A DNA stretch of 64,000 bases from Longimonas halophila. Its GTDB lineage: Bacteria > Bacteroidota > Rhodothermia > Rhodothermales > Salinibacteraceae. Of the stretch, positions 17,344 through 27,395 are shown piece after piece; the stretch's first letter is position 1; the number at the start of each line of letters is the position of its first letter. The stretch spans positions 62,001 to 126,000 of the forward strand of contig NZ_PDEP01000004.1 in the NCBI RefSeq assembly GCF_002554705.1, written 5' to 3'. The notes under the pieces were generated by a model. The model did no database searches. It saw nothing but the letters and a program-made list of their open reading frames with translations, and was not told the origin of the DNA. The position numbers and the translations under genes are program-made.

Positions 17344-18747
17344 ATGGACTGGAGCCTGACGCTCACCTTTGGCGGATTCGTTGTGCTGCTTGTGGCCATT
17401 GGCCTGTACTTCTACCAGACGGCGGATACGCGCACCCTCACCGACTATATGCTTGCGGGGCGCTCGGTAGAGGCCGGTCCTATGGCGCTTTCGGAGGTCG
17501 CCTCGGTCGCCAGTGGGTGGACGTTCTTTGCGTGGGTGGGGGTCGGCTTTTCGACGGGGCTACACGGCCTCTGGTTCTCAGGAGCCATGCTGCTGGTGGT
17601 GGGCGTGCTCTACTACAAGGTGGCCCCGCCGTTTCGGGCCGAATCTGAAGCGCTCGATAGCCACACGGTCGTCGACCATCTGGCGCGCCGGGTGCGCAGC
17701 TCGCATACGCGCCGCGCCATTCGCCTGGTAGGCACCTCCGCCATTCTTGTGTTCATGGGCGCGTACGTCGGCGCTCAGCTCATTGCTGTGGGCGAGGCGC
17801 TTGACACCGCCCTCACCCTGCCCTATGCCGCCTCGGTGTTAGTCGGCGGCGGGGCCGTGGCGCTGTACACCACCCTCGGCGGGTTCGACGCGTCGGTGTG
17901 GACGGATGTGGTGCAGGGCGTGCTCGTCCTTGCGGCGGTGGTGGTCCTGCCCGTTGCCGCCATCGCAGCCATTGGCGGGTGGACGGCCTTCGTGGGCGAG
18001 GTGCAGGCCATCGACCCGACGCTGCTTCAGCTTTCAGGCGGATTCGAGGGGACGGCGCTTCTCATCAGCATCCTGTCGTGGATCACGTTTGCCTTTGGCG
18101 CTATCGGGCAGCCGCACAGCCTGATGCGCTTCCAGGCCATCCGCTCTGCCGATCTGCTACCGAAAGCCGCGCTCATTGCACTGGCGTTTCAGGCGGTGCG
18201 GCTCACCGTGCCGCTGCTCATCGGGCTGGCCGGACGCGTGCTCTACAGCGCAGCCAGCGACCCGGAGTCTATTGCACTGATGGCCCTCAGCGACCTGGTG
18301 CCCGGCTGGCTGGGTGGTGTGCTTCTGGCAGGCATCATCGGCGCGATTCTGTCGACCTCAGACTCCATGATGCTCGTGGCCGCTGCCGACCTCACGCGCG
18401 GCTATGCGTCGTGGCGTCCGCAGGTGTCGCAGGCTGCGCTCATCCGGCTCAGCCGCGTCATTGTGGCGGTGCTGGCCGCTGGGGGCATCGCGCTGGCCCT
18501 GCTGCGGCCCGGCACCATCTTCGACATCATCGAGTTTGCCTTCGTCGGGCTCGGCGCCACGCTCGGCCTCCCTCTGATGATGGCCCTCCTGTGGACGGGC
18601 ACGACCGACCGTGGCGTGCTGGCGGGCGTGGTCGTGGGCCTGGCCAGCACCGTGCTCAACCTTACGCTACTGCCCGATCTGTTTCCCATCCTGGTGTGGC
18701 CCGTCACGCTTGCCGCCATCGTAGGCATCAGCCACCTGGATGGGTAG
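17344..18747 (+). CDS. Sodium:solute symporter family transporter
   Basis: The protein has 467 residues from MDWSLTLTFGGFVVLLVAIG, with about 13 predicted membrane segments. The first helices carry the SSF signature region (DYMLAGRSVEAGPMALSEVA and ASGWTFFAWVG). Later motifs FGAIGQPHSLMRFQAI and GIIGAILSTSDSMMLVAAAD (sodium-site Ser/Thr residues) match PutP/SglT relatives. The family imports a solute such as proline, sugar or a carboxylate with Na+. The substrate is not evident. The Met at 17323, seven residues upstream, is an alternative start. Confidence 0.9.
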   Translation: MDWSLTLTFGGFVVLLVAIGLYFYQTADTRTLTDYMLAGRSVEAGPMALSEVASVASGWTFFAWVGVGFSTGLHGLWFSGAMLLVVGVLYYKVAPPFRAESEALDSHTVVDHLARRVRSSHTRRAIRLVGTSAILVFMGAYVGAQLIAVGEALDTALTLPYAASVLVGGGAVALYTTLGGFDASVWTDVVQGVLVLAAVVVLPVAAIAAIGGWTAFVGEVQAIDPTLLQLSGGFEGTALLISILSWITFAFGAIGQPHSLMRFQAIRSADLLPKAALIALAFQAVRLTVPLLIGLAGRVLYSAASDPESIALMALSDLVPGWLGGVLLAGIIGAILSTSDSMMLVAAADLTRGYASWRPQVSQAALIRLSRVIVAVLAAGGIALALLRPGTIFDIIEFAFVGLGATLGLPLMMALLWTGTTDRGVLAGVVVGLASTVLNLTLLPDLFPILVWPVTLAAIVGISHLDG

Positions 18748-18856
18748 CGCCAGTGTCCAACGGGTCCAGGCATATGTATTTGGAGGGATGCACAGCACAG
18801 CGCCCAGCCCTCTATTTCTTCGCGACCTCCACAGGCGATGGGCAATGCGTGCGGGC

Positions 18857-18886
18857 TTGCGTCTCTACCACGTAAAACTGTATACT
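18857..18886 (+). promoter_or_regulatory. Possible promoter of the susC/susD pair
   Basis: TTGCGT (18857-18862), an 18-base spacer, and TATACT (18881-18886) resemble a sigma-70 promoter. It lies 52 bases before the SusC start. Confidence 0.35.
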
Positions 18887-18937
18887 ACACGACGTTATAA
18901 TCGCAATTTGCACGGAGCTGCCTCCCCCGCTGTGCCT

Positions 18938-21900
18938 ATGCCGTATGCCTACGTATCCCCCTGGCGCTGTCTCCTTCTCACGTGTGCGCTGCTGGGACTG
19001 CTGAGTCTCAGCGCAGTCCATGCCCAGCCGATCGCGTACACGCTTACCGGACAGGTGCTCGACGACGCCACCGGCGATCCGCTGCCCGGTGCCACCGTGC
19101 AGGTAGCGGGCACCACGACCGGGGCCGCCACGGATGCCGAGGGCACCTACGAACTCACGGCCCGGCTGGAGGCGGGCACCTACACGCTGCGCTATCGCTT
19201 CGTGGGCTACCAGACCGCCGAGCGCGAGGTCACCCTGGGCGAGGAATCGACCGTGTCGCTCGATCCGGTGCGTCTGCGCGCCGATGTGCTGGGCGTGGAC
19301 GAGGTCGTGGTAACCGGTACCGGCGTACCCACTGAGCGGCGCCAGTTGGGCAACGCCATCTCCACCGTCGATGGTCAAGACATGGAGCAGAGCACGGCCA
19401 GTTCGGTCGACCGGGCGCTGCAAGGCAAAATTGCGGGGGCGCAGGTACAGCAGAACTCGGGCAGCCCCTCGGGCGGCATTTCGGTGCGTCTGCGGGGGGC
19501 AAGCACGGTGCTGGGCAGTGCCGATCCGCTCTACATCGTGGATGGCGTAATCATCAACAACGACTCGCCCGAACTCATTGACCTGGGGGGGAGCGCGCAG
19601 AACCGGCTGGCCGACCTGAACCCGAACGACATCGAGCGCATCGAGGTGGTGAAGGGCGCAGCGGCGGCGGCGCTCTACGGCTCGCGTGCCAATAGCGGTG
19701 TGGTGCAGATCTTCACCAAACAAGGCGAGGTCGGGCCGCCCCGCGTCTCTTTTACCACGCGTGCTCAGACAGATGCCGTGCGCTCCACCTTGCCCGTCAA
19801 CCGTGCGCAGAACGAGCGGGGCGCGTTTCTCGATAACAGCGGCGACTCGCTCCCCGATGGCCAGCGGCGGTGGGACTGGCAGGACTTCATCTTCGACCGC
19901 GCCTATGGCACCGAGCAGTCACTCTCGGTATCGGGCGGCAGCGAATCGACCCAGTACAGCATTTCGGGCGCGCATCGCTCCAACCAGGGCATCATCGAAG
20001 GCACGCACTTCCGCCGCGTAAATGGCCGCCTGCGCCTTGACCAGACGCTGACGGACTGGGCCGCGCTCTCGGGCACGGTGTCATTTGCGCGCAGCACCTC
20101 GCAGGAAGTGCCGAATGGCGGACTCAACGCCAACTACGGCGCGCTCACGGGCTTCATCTTTGGTCCCAACACCTTCGATCCGCGCGCTAACGAGCTGGGC
20201 GAGTTTCCGAACCAGGGGGCGCTTGCAAACCCGGTCGAGGTGCGCGAGCGCTTCGACTTTGCGCAGGAAACAGATCGCTTTCGCGGTAACACGTCGCTCT
20301 CGCTGACTCCGCTCGACGGCCTCAACATCGACTACCTGCTCGGAATCGACACCTACACGCAGCGTGCTACCGCCTTCATTCCGCGTGGCACCTCGGCCCC
20401 CGGACTTGGCAGTGGATTTGCGCGGCGGGCCACCCAGAACCAACTGCAAACCAACAGCGATCTGAACATCCGCTACCGGAGCTTCCTGCGGCCCCGCCTC
20501 GACACTGATTGGCGGCTCGCTACAGTACGAAAGCGGCGTCGAATTCGAAGCACAGTCCGAAAACCTGGTGCCGGTGTCCGAGGTGGTGCAGAGCGGCACC
20601 GTCACGGAAGGTGCGAATGAGTTTCGGCTTCCGTTCACGATCTATGGACTGTTCGCGCAGGAAACGCTCGGATGGAACGACCGCCTCTTCCTCACCGGTG
20701 CCATCCGGCTGGATGCGTCGTCCTCGTTTGGCGAAGGCGAGCGCTGGCAGTTTTACCCAAAGACCAGTCTGTCGTACGTCGTTTCTGAGCTGGATGCGTG
20801 GCAACGTGCCGGGCTCGACCGCTGGATGCCGCGCCTGAAGCTGCGTGGCTCGGTGGGCGTGTCGGGCGGGCTCACCTCCATCGGGCCGTTCGACCGCTTC
20901 ACCAACTACACCCCCGAGTCGTACGAAGGGCGCCCCGCCCTGCAGCCATCCTCGCAGTTGGGCGCGCTGGATGCCCGTCCCGAGCGGCAACGCGAAATCG
21001 AACTCGGGGCCGACTTCGGCCTATTCAACGACCGCCTGGCTGTTGAAGCGACCTACTACACGCAGCGCACGACCGACCTGCTTCTGAACCGCTCGCTGGC
21101 GCCGACCTCCGGCTTCCTGAGCCGCCTGCAGAACGTGGGCACGCTCACGAACCAGGGCTTTGAGCTGCTGATGCGCGGCCTGATTCTGGACCGACCTGGG
21201 CAGCAATGGACTTCCACCCTTACCTTTAGCCGGAACCGCAACGAAGTCAACGGACTCGAAGAAGACGTGCTCATCTTTCCCGATTCGTTTGGTCTGGTGG
21301 GCGCCATCAACGGCGAGCCGCTCGGCATCTACTACGGCTCCTCGTTTGCGCGCAACGACAACGGCGAGGTGATCGACCAAAACGGCAACGTGCTGGTCGA
21401 AGATGACAACGATCTTTGGCGGATGCGCGACGGCTCGCCCACTGAGCCGGGCGATGGCGTGCCCGCAGCCTCAGGCGAAGATCGCATCATTGGCGACCCC
21501 AACCCCGACTTTGTGGCTTCGTGGACGAATAATGTGCGCATTAACGCATTCGAGTTTCGCATGCAGTGGGATGCGGTCGTTGGCCAGGATGTGTTCAACT
21601 TTACGCGTCGCCTGGCCGCGCTCAGCGCCTTCGGTACACTCGACGACTACGAACGCGAACTGGAGGGCGATCTGCCCAGCGGATACACGGGCAGCGCCTT
21701 CGGCATCTTCGAGCACTGGGTCGAAGACGGCTCCTTCCTGAAGCTGCGCGAGATCAGCCTCGCCTACACGCTCGACGCGCCCGTTCCGCAGGTCGACCGT
21801 ATGCGGCTCTCGCTGAGCGGACGCAACCTGCTCTCCATCGACGGCTACAGCGGTTACGACCCCGAGGTAAACGTGGCCGGACAGCGCACCGGAGTGCGCA

Positions 21901-21965
21901 ATTTCGACTTTGTGGAGGTGCCCATCCCGCGCTCCTTCACGGTTAGCGCCACCATCACACTGTAA
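18938..21965 (+). pseudogene. SusC/RagA-family TonB-linked outer-membrane protein, frameshifted
   Basis: The N-terminal reading frame (18938 to about 20495) encodes a signal peptide (LLLTCALLGLLSLSAVHAQ), a carboxypeptidase-like regulatory domain (TGQVLDDATGDPLPGATVQV) and the TonB plug (VDEVVVTGTGVPTERRQLG, PLYIVDGVIINN, IERIEVVKGAAAAALYGSRA). The barrel continues only in another frame, from about 20496 (TLIGGSLQYESGVEF) to the stop at 21965, ending FTVSATITL. Removing one C from CCCC at 20492-20495 would join them into about 1008 residues, a normal SusC size. The barrel would import oligosaccharides or peptides with the SusD lipoprotein that follows. It may be a real pseudogene or a sequencing error. 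Confidence 0.88.
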
Positions 21966-22023
21966 CAGCTGGAGGCGCCGTGCCCCGCTCGTCCGATCTG
22001 TTTGCTCTGACTGCCTCAATGCC

Positions 22024-23352
22024 ATGCTTGCCCGCCTGTTTTCGTGCCGTTTCCCCCTTGCTGCTGCTGTCGTCGCCGGTCTGCTCCTGCTACAGAGCGG
22101 TTGCGACCTCAACATCACCAACCCCAATGCGCCCTCTGAAGAACAGGTGCTCACAACCACCGAGGGCGTAGAAGCCCTGGCGGTTGGGATGCAAGAGTAC
22201 TACGCGACTACCACACTGGAGTCGGTTCTGCTGGTGTCGGGCACGACCAGCCGTGAGGTGGCGGTCAACAACACACTGGCGAACCTCGTGAATCTGGAAG
22301 ACGGCGGGACCGATCTGCCGCCCAGCAATGCGGATGTGCTCCGCATCTGGTCGCGCAACTACCGCGTGGTGGAGATGGCCGAAGAAGTGCGGGCCGCTAC
22401 GCCCGATCTGCCGTTTGAAGCGGGCACCGAAAGCGGCCTCCTTACGCTGGCCGACCTGTTTCAGGCGATGGCGCTGGGCAACATTGCGCAGCACTTTGAG
22501 CAGGGAGCGCTCACCACGAATCGGACCGAACCGGTGCCGTTTGTCTCGCGCAACGAGCTGTTCACAGAAGCCCTGCGCCTGCTCGACCGTGCCGGCACCC
22601 GTCTCAACGATACGCCGCCCTCCGACCCCTTCATCAACAACATTCGCGGCTCCGGACTCGACCTGCGCAACACCATCAACGCGTACCGGGCGCGCTACCA
22701 CCTCTTTGCAGGCAACTGGTCCGAGGCCGAAACCGCCGCCGCTGCGGTAGACCTTGAGGCCACGTCTACGTTTGGATACGACGACGAGAGCCCGAATCCG
22801 GTGTGGAACGGCATCGTACGTGCCGACGATTTTGCCCCGCGCGATGCGTTCGGATCCGCCGCCACCAACCCCGACGACGCCCGCCTCGACTTTTTCCTTG
22901 CGCCCACCGATCTCGCAAGCACCCCCAACGAACTGCCTATTGAGGACATTGCTGGATTCTTCAATACGGCGAATGCTCGGATGCCACTCTACGTGCCCGG
23001 CGAAATGACGCTCATTCGTGCTGAAGCGCTTGTGCGTCAGGGCGAACTGGGCGAGGCCGAATCCGCCTTCAACGAAGTGCGCACCAAAACTGCAGCCGAG
23101 GACCCGCTCGGCCTCGGCGCAAATCTTGATCCATACGACGGCCCACAGACCGCCGATGCGCTGCTCGATGCCATCCACCAGGAACGGCGCGCCGAACTGT
23201 TCTTGCAGGGCGTCGCGCTCGAAGACATGCGCCGCCTGGGCCCCGAACAGCCCGACCCGGACGATCCGTTTGCGCGCAGCCGCAACTTCTATCCGTATCC
23301 ACAGCAAGAGCGCCAGAACAACCCGAATACGCCAGAGAATCCGGATATTTAG
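22024..23352 (+). CDS. SusD/RagB-family nutrient-binding lipoprotein
   Basis: The 442-residue protein starts MLARLFSCRFPLAAAVVAGL, with the lipobox LLLQSGC. Family landmarks are CDLNITNPNAPSEEQVL after the lipid Cys, TPR-like helices (LRLLDRAGTRLNDTPP, YRARYHLFAGNWSEAE), and the C-terminal block MTLIRAEALVRQGELGEAES followed by IHQERRAELFLQGVALEDMR. SusD proteins cap the SusC barrel at the cell surface and bind the ligand. Its start lies 58 bases after the susC stop, as expected for the pair. The ligand cannot be deduced because no enzymes lie alongside. Confidence 0.93.
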   Translation: MLARLFSCRFPLAAAVVAGLLLLQSGCDLNITNPNAPSEEQVLTTTEGVEALAVGMQEYYATTTLESVLLVSGTTSREVAVNNTLANLVNLEDGGTDLPPSNADVLRIWSRNYRVVEMAEEVRAATPDLPFEAGTESGLLTLADLFQAMALGNIAQHFEQGALTTNRTEPVPFVSRNELFTEALRLLDRAGTRLNDTPPSDPFINNIRGSGLDLRNTINAYRARYHLFAGNWSEAETAAAAVDLEATSTFGYDDESPNPVWNGIVRADDFAPRDAFGSAATNPDDARLDFFLAPTDLASTPNELPIEDIAGFFNTANARMPLYVPGEMTLIRAEALVRQGELGEAESAFNEVRTKTAAEDPLGLGANLDPYDGPQTADALLDAIHQERRAELFLQGVALEDMRRLGPEQPDPDDPFARSRNFYPYPQQERQNNPNTPENPDI

Positions 23353-23445
23353 GGCAACAAAGCGGGGGGCAGCGTCTTCGTTGTGTACATCCAACGGGGT
23401 CTGATGGCAAATAGGCACCCACCTGCACCAAAGCCCCCCAATCCC

Positions 23446-23481
23446 CAATCCCAAATCCCCAATCCAAAATGGAATGTTGCC
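23446..23481. repeat. Direct repeat copy 1 carrying a duplicate of the pccB 3' end
   Basis: CAATCCCAAATCCCCAATCC plus AAAAT (25 nt), then GGAATGTTGCC, matches 23651-23693. The second copy differs only by an extra CTACAAT holding the pccB stop codon. Confidence 0.75.
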
Positions 23482-23539
23482 CGCTCGTCGCGAGGCTCTG
23501 CCTCGTGACATCCCGATGGGGGCTCTGCCTCCGCAAGCA
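23482..23539 (-). repeat. Dispersed intergenic repeat, family A, copy 2
   Basis: On the minus strand this block reads TGCTTGCGGAGGCAGAGCC ... GTCACGAGGCAGAGCC ... CGCGACGAGCG, matching 11018-11077 with an unrelated 10-nt middle. Confidence 0.7.
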
Positions 23540-23599
23540 TGCAAGCCAAGGGCGTACGCTGTCGCTCCCCACTCCCCTGAGGGAACGGCCCGTCGAGCA

Positions 23600-23628
23600 G
23601 GAGATCCCTCGGCTGCGCTCGGGATGAC
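23600..23628 (-). repeat. Dispersed intergenic repeat, family C
   Basis: The minus strand reads GTCATCCCGAGCGCAGCCGA then GGGATCTCC. It matches copies at 36010-36041 and 54417-54452. Confidence 0.7.
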
Positions 23629-23650
23629 CGCCGGGAGGGAGGCGCGCACC

Positions 23651-23693
23651 CAATCCCAAATCCCCAATCCAAAATCTACAATGGAATGTTGCC
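23651..23693. repeat. Direct repeat copy 2, overlapping the pccB 3' end
   Basis: The same 25-nt CAATCCCAAATCC tract and GGAATGTTGCC block as 23446-23481, here overlapping the last codons and stop of pccB. Confidence 0.75.
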
Positions 23694-25226
23694 GTGCTTC
23701 TTGCTCGGGGGATTCGCGACCTTGTTCTCAAGCATATCGAATCCGCGGATGAGGCGGGCGCGCGTTTCATGCGGTTTGATCACATCGTCGATATAGCCGT
23801 GTTCGGCAGCCACGTACGGATGCGCGAACCGCTCGCGGTACTTCTCGATGAACGCATCCTTGGCGGCCTCGGGATCGTCGGCTGCGGCGATCTGGCGGCG
23901 GTAGATGATTTCGACCGCGCCCTTCGGGCCCATCACGGCGATTTCGGCGGTGGGCCACGCAAAGTTGAGATCGCCGCCGATGTGCTTCGAGTTCATCACG
24001 TCGTAGGCGCCGCCATAGGCTTTGCGGGTAATGACGGTGACCTTGGGCACGGAGGCTTCGCAGAGCGCATAGAGCAGCTTGGCTCCATGCTTGATGATGC
24101 CGTTCCACTCCTGATCGGTGCCCGGAAGGAAACCCGGTACATCCTCAAATACCAGCAGCGGGATGTTGAACGCGTCGCAGAAGCGCACAAACCGCGCGCC
24201 CTTTACGGAGGCATCGATGTTGAGCACACCTGCCAAGACCGCCGGCTGGTTCGCCACGATGCCCACTGAGCGTCCACCCACGCGGGCAAAGCCGACGATC
24301 AGGTTCTCGGCATAATCGGGCTGGACCTCAAAGAAGTCGCCGCCGTCGGCAATGTGAGCAATCACGTCGTGCATGTCGTACGGCTTGTTGGGCGCGTCGG
24401 GCACGAGCGTGTCGAGCGCCTCAGGATCCTTGCTGTTGCTGGCATCGGCGCGCTTGGGCGGATCCTCCTCGCAGTTCTGCGGCAGGTAGCTCATGAGCTC
24501 GCGGATGCGGAGCAGGCAGTCCACATCGTTGCTGCACGTCACGTGCGACACGCCGCTCTTGGTGGCATGCGTACGCGCACCGCCCAGCTCCTCGCTGGTC
24601 ACCTCCTCTTGCGTCACGGTCTTGACCACGTTGGGGCCGGTCACAAACATGTAGCTTGTGCCCTCCACCATAAACGTGAAGTCGGTAATGGCGGGACTGT
24701 AGACCGCGCCGCCCGCGCATGGACCCATCACCGCCGAGATCTGCGGGACGACGCCCGAAAGGTCTGTGTTGAGCTTGAAGATGTCGGCGTATCCGCCCAG
24801 CGACACCACGCCCTCCTGAATGCGTGCGCCGCCCGAGTCGTTGAGTCCGATGAGCGGGGCGCCGTTCTCCAGCGCCAGCTCCATGATGCGCACAATCTTG
24901 TCGGCATGAGCGCGCCCAAGCGATCCCCCGTACACCGTAAAGTCCTGACTGAAGACGTAGACGAGCCGCCCTTCAATCGTGCCATAGCCGGTTACGACGC
25001 CGTCACCGTAGGGGCGCTTTTCATCGAGTCCGAAAGCGGTGGACTGATGGCGCACGAAGGTGCCCATCTCCTCGAACGAGTCATCGTCGAGCAGGATGTC
25101 GATGCGTTCGCGGGCGGTGAGCTTGTCTTTGTCGTGCTGGCGCTGAATGCGCTCGGGGCCGCCGCCTTGCTGGGCCTCCTCGCGGCGCTGGTCGAGGTCG
25201 GAAAAGCGCGAATCAGAATCGGACAT
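23676..25226 (-). CDS. pccB: Acyl-CoA (propionyl-CoA) carboxylase beta subunit
   Basis: This 516-residue carboxyltransferase moves CO2 from biotin to propionyl-CoA or acetyl-CoA. Motifs in order: [100 protein letters not shown], and [20 protein letters not shown], with [18 protein letters not shown] near the end. The biotin-carrying alpha subunit is not in the window. The Met at 25226 ([15 protein letters not shown]) fits the family better than the Met at 25247. It lies 113 bases after blh in the same direction. Its last residues KHGNIPL are encoded within a repeated sequence. Confidence 0.95.
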   Translation of the reverse strand: MSDSDSRFSDLDQRREEAQQGGGPERIQRQHDKDKLTARERIDILLDDDSFEEMGTFVRHQSTAFGLDEKRPYGDGVVTGYGTIEGRLVYVFSQDFTVYGGSLGRAHADKIVRIMELALENGAPLIGLNDSGGARIQEGVVSLGGYADIFKLNTDLSGVVPQISAVMGPCAGGAVYSPAITDFTFMVEGTSYMFVTGPNVVKTVTQEEVTSEELGGARTHATKSGVSHVTCSNDVDCLLRIRELMSYLPQNCEEDPPKRADASNSKDPEALDTLVPDAPNKPYDMHDVIAHIADGGDFFEVQPDYAENLIVGFARVGGRSVGIVANQPAVLAGVLNIDASVKGARFVRFCDAFNIPLLVFEDVPGFLPGTDQEWNGIIKHGAKLLYALCEASVPKVTVITRKAYGGAYDVMNSKHIGGDLNFAWPTAEIAVMGPKGAVEIIYRRQIAAADDPEAAKDAFIEKYRERFAHPYVAAEHGYIDDVIKPHETRARLIRGFDMLENKVANPPSKKHGNIPL

Positions 25227-25339
25227 AAGCAGAGGGTGGAGGTTCAACAGAAAGATAGCGAAGCAAGCAGGCCGATGCCGGGCCGGAAGCGGTTACACAT
25301 GCGGAGCCAAGCAGCTCGAATCAGGGAAGCTGGGCCGTT

Positions 25340-26296
25340 CTATGCCGCTGCCGGGCGCTGGCGTTGGTACATGGCTTCCACAATAAGCATGTGCGGCAAC
25401 GTAAGCACACTAATCAGAATGAAAAGCAGCGCAATCATCTCGGTTTGTGCGCCCACGGCTTCGTTAACGACGTAGAGTCCGCCCAGTCCCACAAACGAGA
25501 TCAGCGTAAAGAGGGCGGCTTTCCGGTAGAAGTGGCCCAGCGTAGCCTGGCGTCCGTGCCGCTGAAAGAAGCGCAGAATCTCCAGGATGTGCCCCAGCGA
25601 GTGCCACAGCCCAAAGTACACGGCAAACCCCACAAGCGGGTGGGTGGTGATGAGTAGCACCGCCAGCACCCCCGTGTTGAAAAGCTCGCGCCCCACATCG
25701 CTCCACTGCGGCGTGCCCCACCGTTGCATAAGCAGGAGCACCACTGCGTGCTGCGCGACCAGAGCAGTGAGCAGGGCCGTGGGAGCGCTCGCAACGCCGG
25801 GCCAGGCGCTCACCTGCACATCTGCAATAGCCACAAATATCGGATCGACCAGGTCGGGGAATGCGACAATCGGGAGCCCCATGAGCATGACACCGCGTGA
25901 GGCATAGAGCAACAGGTGGCCAGGAGACGGCACCTCCCAGTACGCAAGGTCGGCCTGTCCGAAGTGATACACCGTGAGTCCCAGAAAGAGGGTCAGGCTC
26001 ATCACCGGACTCACCCACCAGAGCACGCCGTATGCAGCCATCAGCGCCAGGTACACGCCGTAGAACTTGGCCTGATCGCTCCACGATGACGAGAGGCCGT
26101 ACAGATCGGCAGCGACCACGTGGTCGACAGCGCCGTGGGGGATTCCGGTGAGCGCTACGCCTCCCATAAGCACGATAAAGGCGACTGAGCCCAGGCTCAG
26201 GACACCGGTGAGCGAGAGCCCAGCGGTGAGAAGTGTAGCCCCCACTACAACGCCGTACACGCGAGGGCTACGAAGGGAAAGCGGGACTTCAGACAT
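25340..26296 (-). CDS. blh: Brp/Blh-family beta-carotene 15,15'-dioxygenase
   Basis: The 318-residue integral membrane protein has conserved His-rich motifs of the Brp/Blh family: LTGIPHGAVDHVVAADLYG, TVYHFGQADLAYWE, FGLWHSLGHILEILRFF and LTLPHMLIVEAMYQRQR. The His residues bind iron and the enzyme splits beta-carotene into two molecules of retinal. The start MSEVPLSLRSPRVYG at 26296 is preferred over a Met 46 codons upstream, which adds a charged, non-membrane extension. Retinal synthesis implies that the organism has a rhodopsin; none is encoded in this window. Confidence 0.92.
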   Translation of the reverse strand: MSEVPLSLRSPRVYGVVVGATLLTAGLSLTGVLSLGSVAFIVLMGGVALTGIPHGAVDHVVAADLYGLSSSWSDQAKFYGVYLALMAAYGVLWWVSPVMSLTLFLGLTVYHFGQADLAYWEVPSPGHLLLYASRGVMLMGLPIVAFPDLVDPIFVAIADVQVSAWPGVASAPTALLTALVAQHAVVLLLMQRWGTPQWSDVGRELFNTGVLAVLLITTHPLVGFAVYFGLWHSLGHILEILRFFQRHGRQATLGHFYRKAALFTLISFVGLGGLYVVNEAVGAQTEMIALLFILISVLTLPHMLIVEAMYQRQRPAAA

Positions 26297-26485
26297 ACCG
26301 GCGTATCCACTGTAATGCAGAACATGAACACATGTATCATACGAAACGTGGGGCAGTAGCGCGTAGCTGGGCATTTGACGATTCGGGAAAAGCGTTCTCC
26401 TGCGTTCAAACCGTAGCTGAACAGACGCTTCCATGTGGCGTTGATAACACTTCGATAGTCTTGCTCACAAATCCCCTCGACCACT

Positions 26486-26941
26486 GTGGCTACGGCACAA
26501 CCAGGAGATACGGTAGAAATTGACTTTGTTGGACGGTTCGAGGACGGCGAGGTGTTCGACTCCTCGGAGGAGCGCGGTCCGATCACCTTCACCATTGGCG
26601 GCGAGGCCGTCATTGAAGGCCTGCAGAACATTGTGAAAGGGATGGAGCCCGGCGAAACAAAAGCCGAGGAGGTTCCCCCCGAACACGCCTATGGACATCG
26701 CCGCTCTGACATGGTGAAAGAGATTGAGCGAGCGCATCTGCCCGATGACATGGATCCAGAGGTGGGCGTGGCGCTCCGGCTGCGCTTGGACAACGGGCGC
26801 CGTGTGAAGGCATTTGTCTCGAAAATGACGGAAGACACGGTTACTATTGATGCCAACCATCCGCTGGCCGGGCAAACGTTGACCTTCGAGGTGACACTGA
26901 ATGCGATATTGGACGAAGAACCTGTCGGCGAGGCGGAGTAA
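26486..26941 (+). CDS. FKBP-type peptidyl-prolyl isomerase, SlyD-like
   Basis: The 151-residue protein has the FKBP half-barrel split by an insert-in-flap domain, as in SlyD: TVEIDFVGRFEDGEVFDSSE, FTIGGEAVIEGLQNIVKGME, then EVPPEHAYGHRRSDMVKEIE, and a final strand LAGQTLTFEVTLNAILDEE. It speeds proline isomerisation and acts as a folding chaperone in the cytoplasm. The metal-binding His/Cys tail of E. coli SlyD is absent. Its own terminator follows. Confidence 0.92.
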   Translation: MATAQPGDTVEIDFVGRFEDGEVFDSSEERGPITFTIGGEAVIEGLQNIVKGMEPGETKAEEVPPEHAYGHRRSDMVKEIERAHLPDDMDPEVGVALRLRLDNGRRVKAFVSKMTEDTVTIDANHPLAGQTLTFEVTLNAILDEEPVGEAE

Positions 26942-26988
26942 CCCCCTGATTTAGCCCTAACATACAGTCCGCGTGTGTGTCTTTACTG

Positions 26989-27023
26989 GCTCCTGGGCCT
27001 ACGTCGTGTAGGCCAGGAGCTTT
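26989..27023 (+). terminator. Terminator of the slyD-like gene
   Basis: GCTCCTGGGCCTAC (26989-27002) pairs with GTAGGCCAGGAGC (27008-27020) with one bulged G, then TTTCGC. It lies 48 bases past the stop. Confidence 0.8.
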
Positions 27024-27365
27024 CGCATTTGGGGGGGCGTGTTGCATAACAACTCCTACCAAATCCGCATGCTTTGTTGTAGTGTAGGGCCGTGGCTATG
27101 TGTGAGGAATCAAGTTGCCTACGGCAGGCATGGATCACTGCGTGAACTCACTTCGCTCGTTTACTTCGTGCGTACCACAGGCATGACCTTCGGCCCTCGC
27201 TTCGCTCGGCTCCGGATCAGCGGTGCCAAAGGCACCTTGTCCGGGATGACAACCGGTAGGGGATGCGGAAACCATCCATACCTCCATCCTAACACGAGCT
27301 GCCCCGATTTAACAACTTGGTTAAACTATTTGGTTGACACAACAAGCTGTGTGCTGTACGCTACA

Positions 27366-27385
27366 TGGTGTGTGCACACAAACCA
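27366..27385. promoter_or_regulatory. Operator-like palindrome upstream of the TetR regulator
   Basis: The perfect 12-bp palindrome TGTGTGCACACA (27369-27380) sits inside TGGT...ACCA, ten bases before the TetR GTG start. Position and symmetry suggest autorepression of the efflux operon by its TetR-family regulator. Confidence 0.45.
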
Positions 27386-27395
27386 GTGACCTCAC

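Larger units (their letters stand above)
23353..23675. other. Intergenic repeat cluster between convergent susD and pccB
   Basis: This stretch is non-coding and repeat-built. It has a CCCAATCCCAAATCCCC tract at 23437-23470, a family A repeat (23482-23539), a family C repeat (23600-23628) and a second copy of the CAATCCCAAATCC tract (23651-23675) that runs into the pccB stop codon. Confidence 0.7.
26942..27395. other. Intergenic region upstream of the efflux operon
   Basis: The gap holds the slyD terminator (26989-27023) and a dispersed-repeat-like block with a GGTGCC-aaa-GGCACC hairpin at 27222-27236. An AT-richer stretch with TTGACA-N17-TACGCT (from 27332) could be the operon promoter, followed by the operator-like palindrome at 27366-27385. 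Confidence 0.55.
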
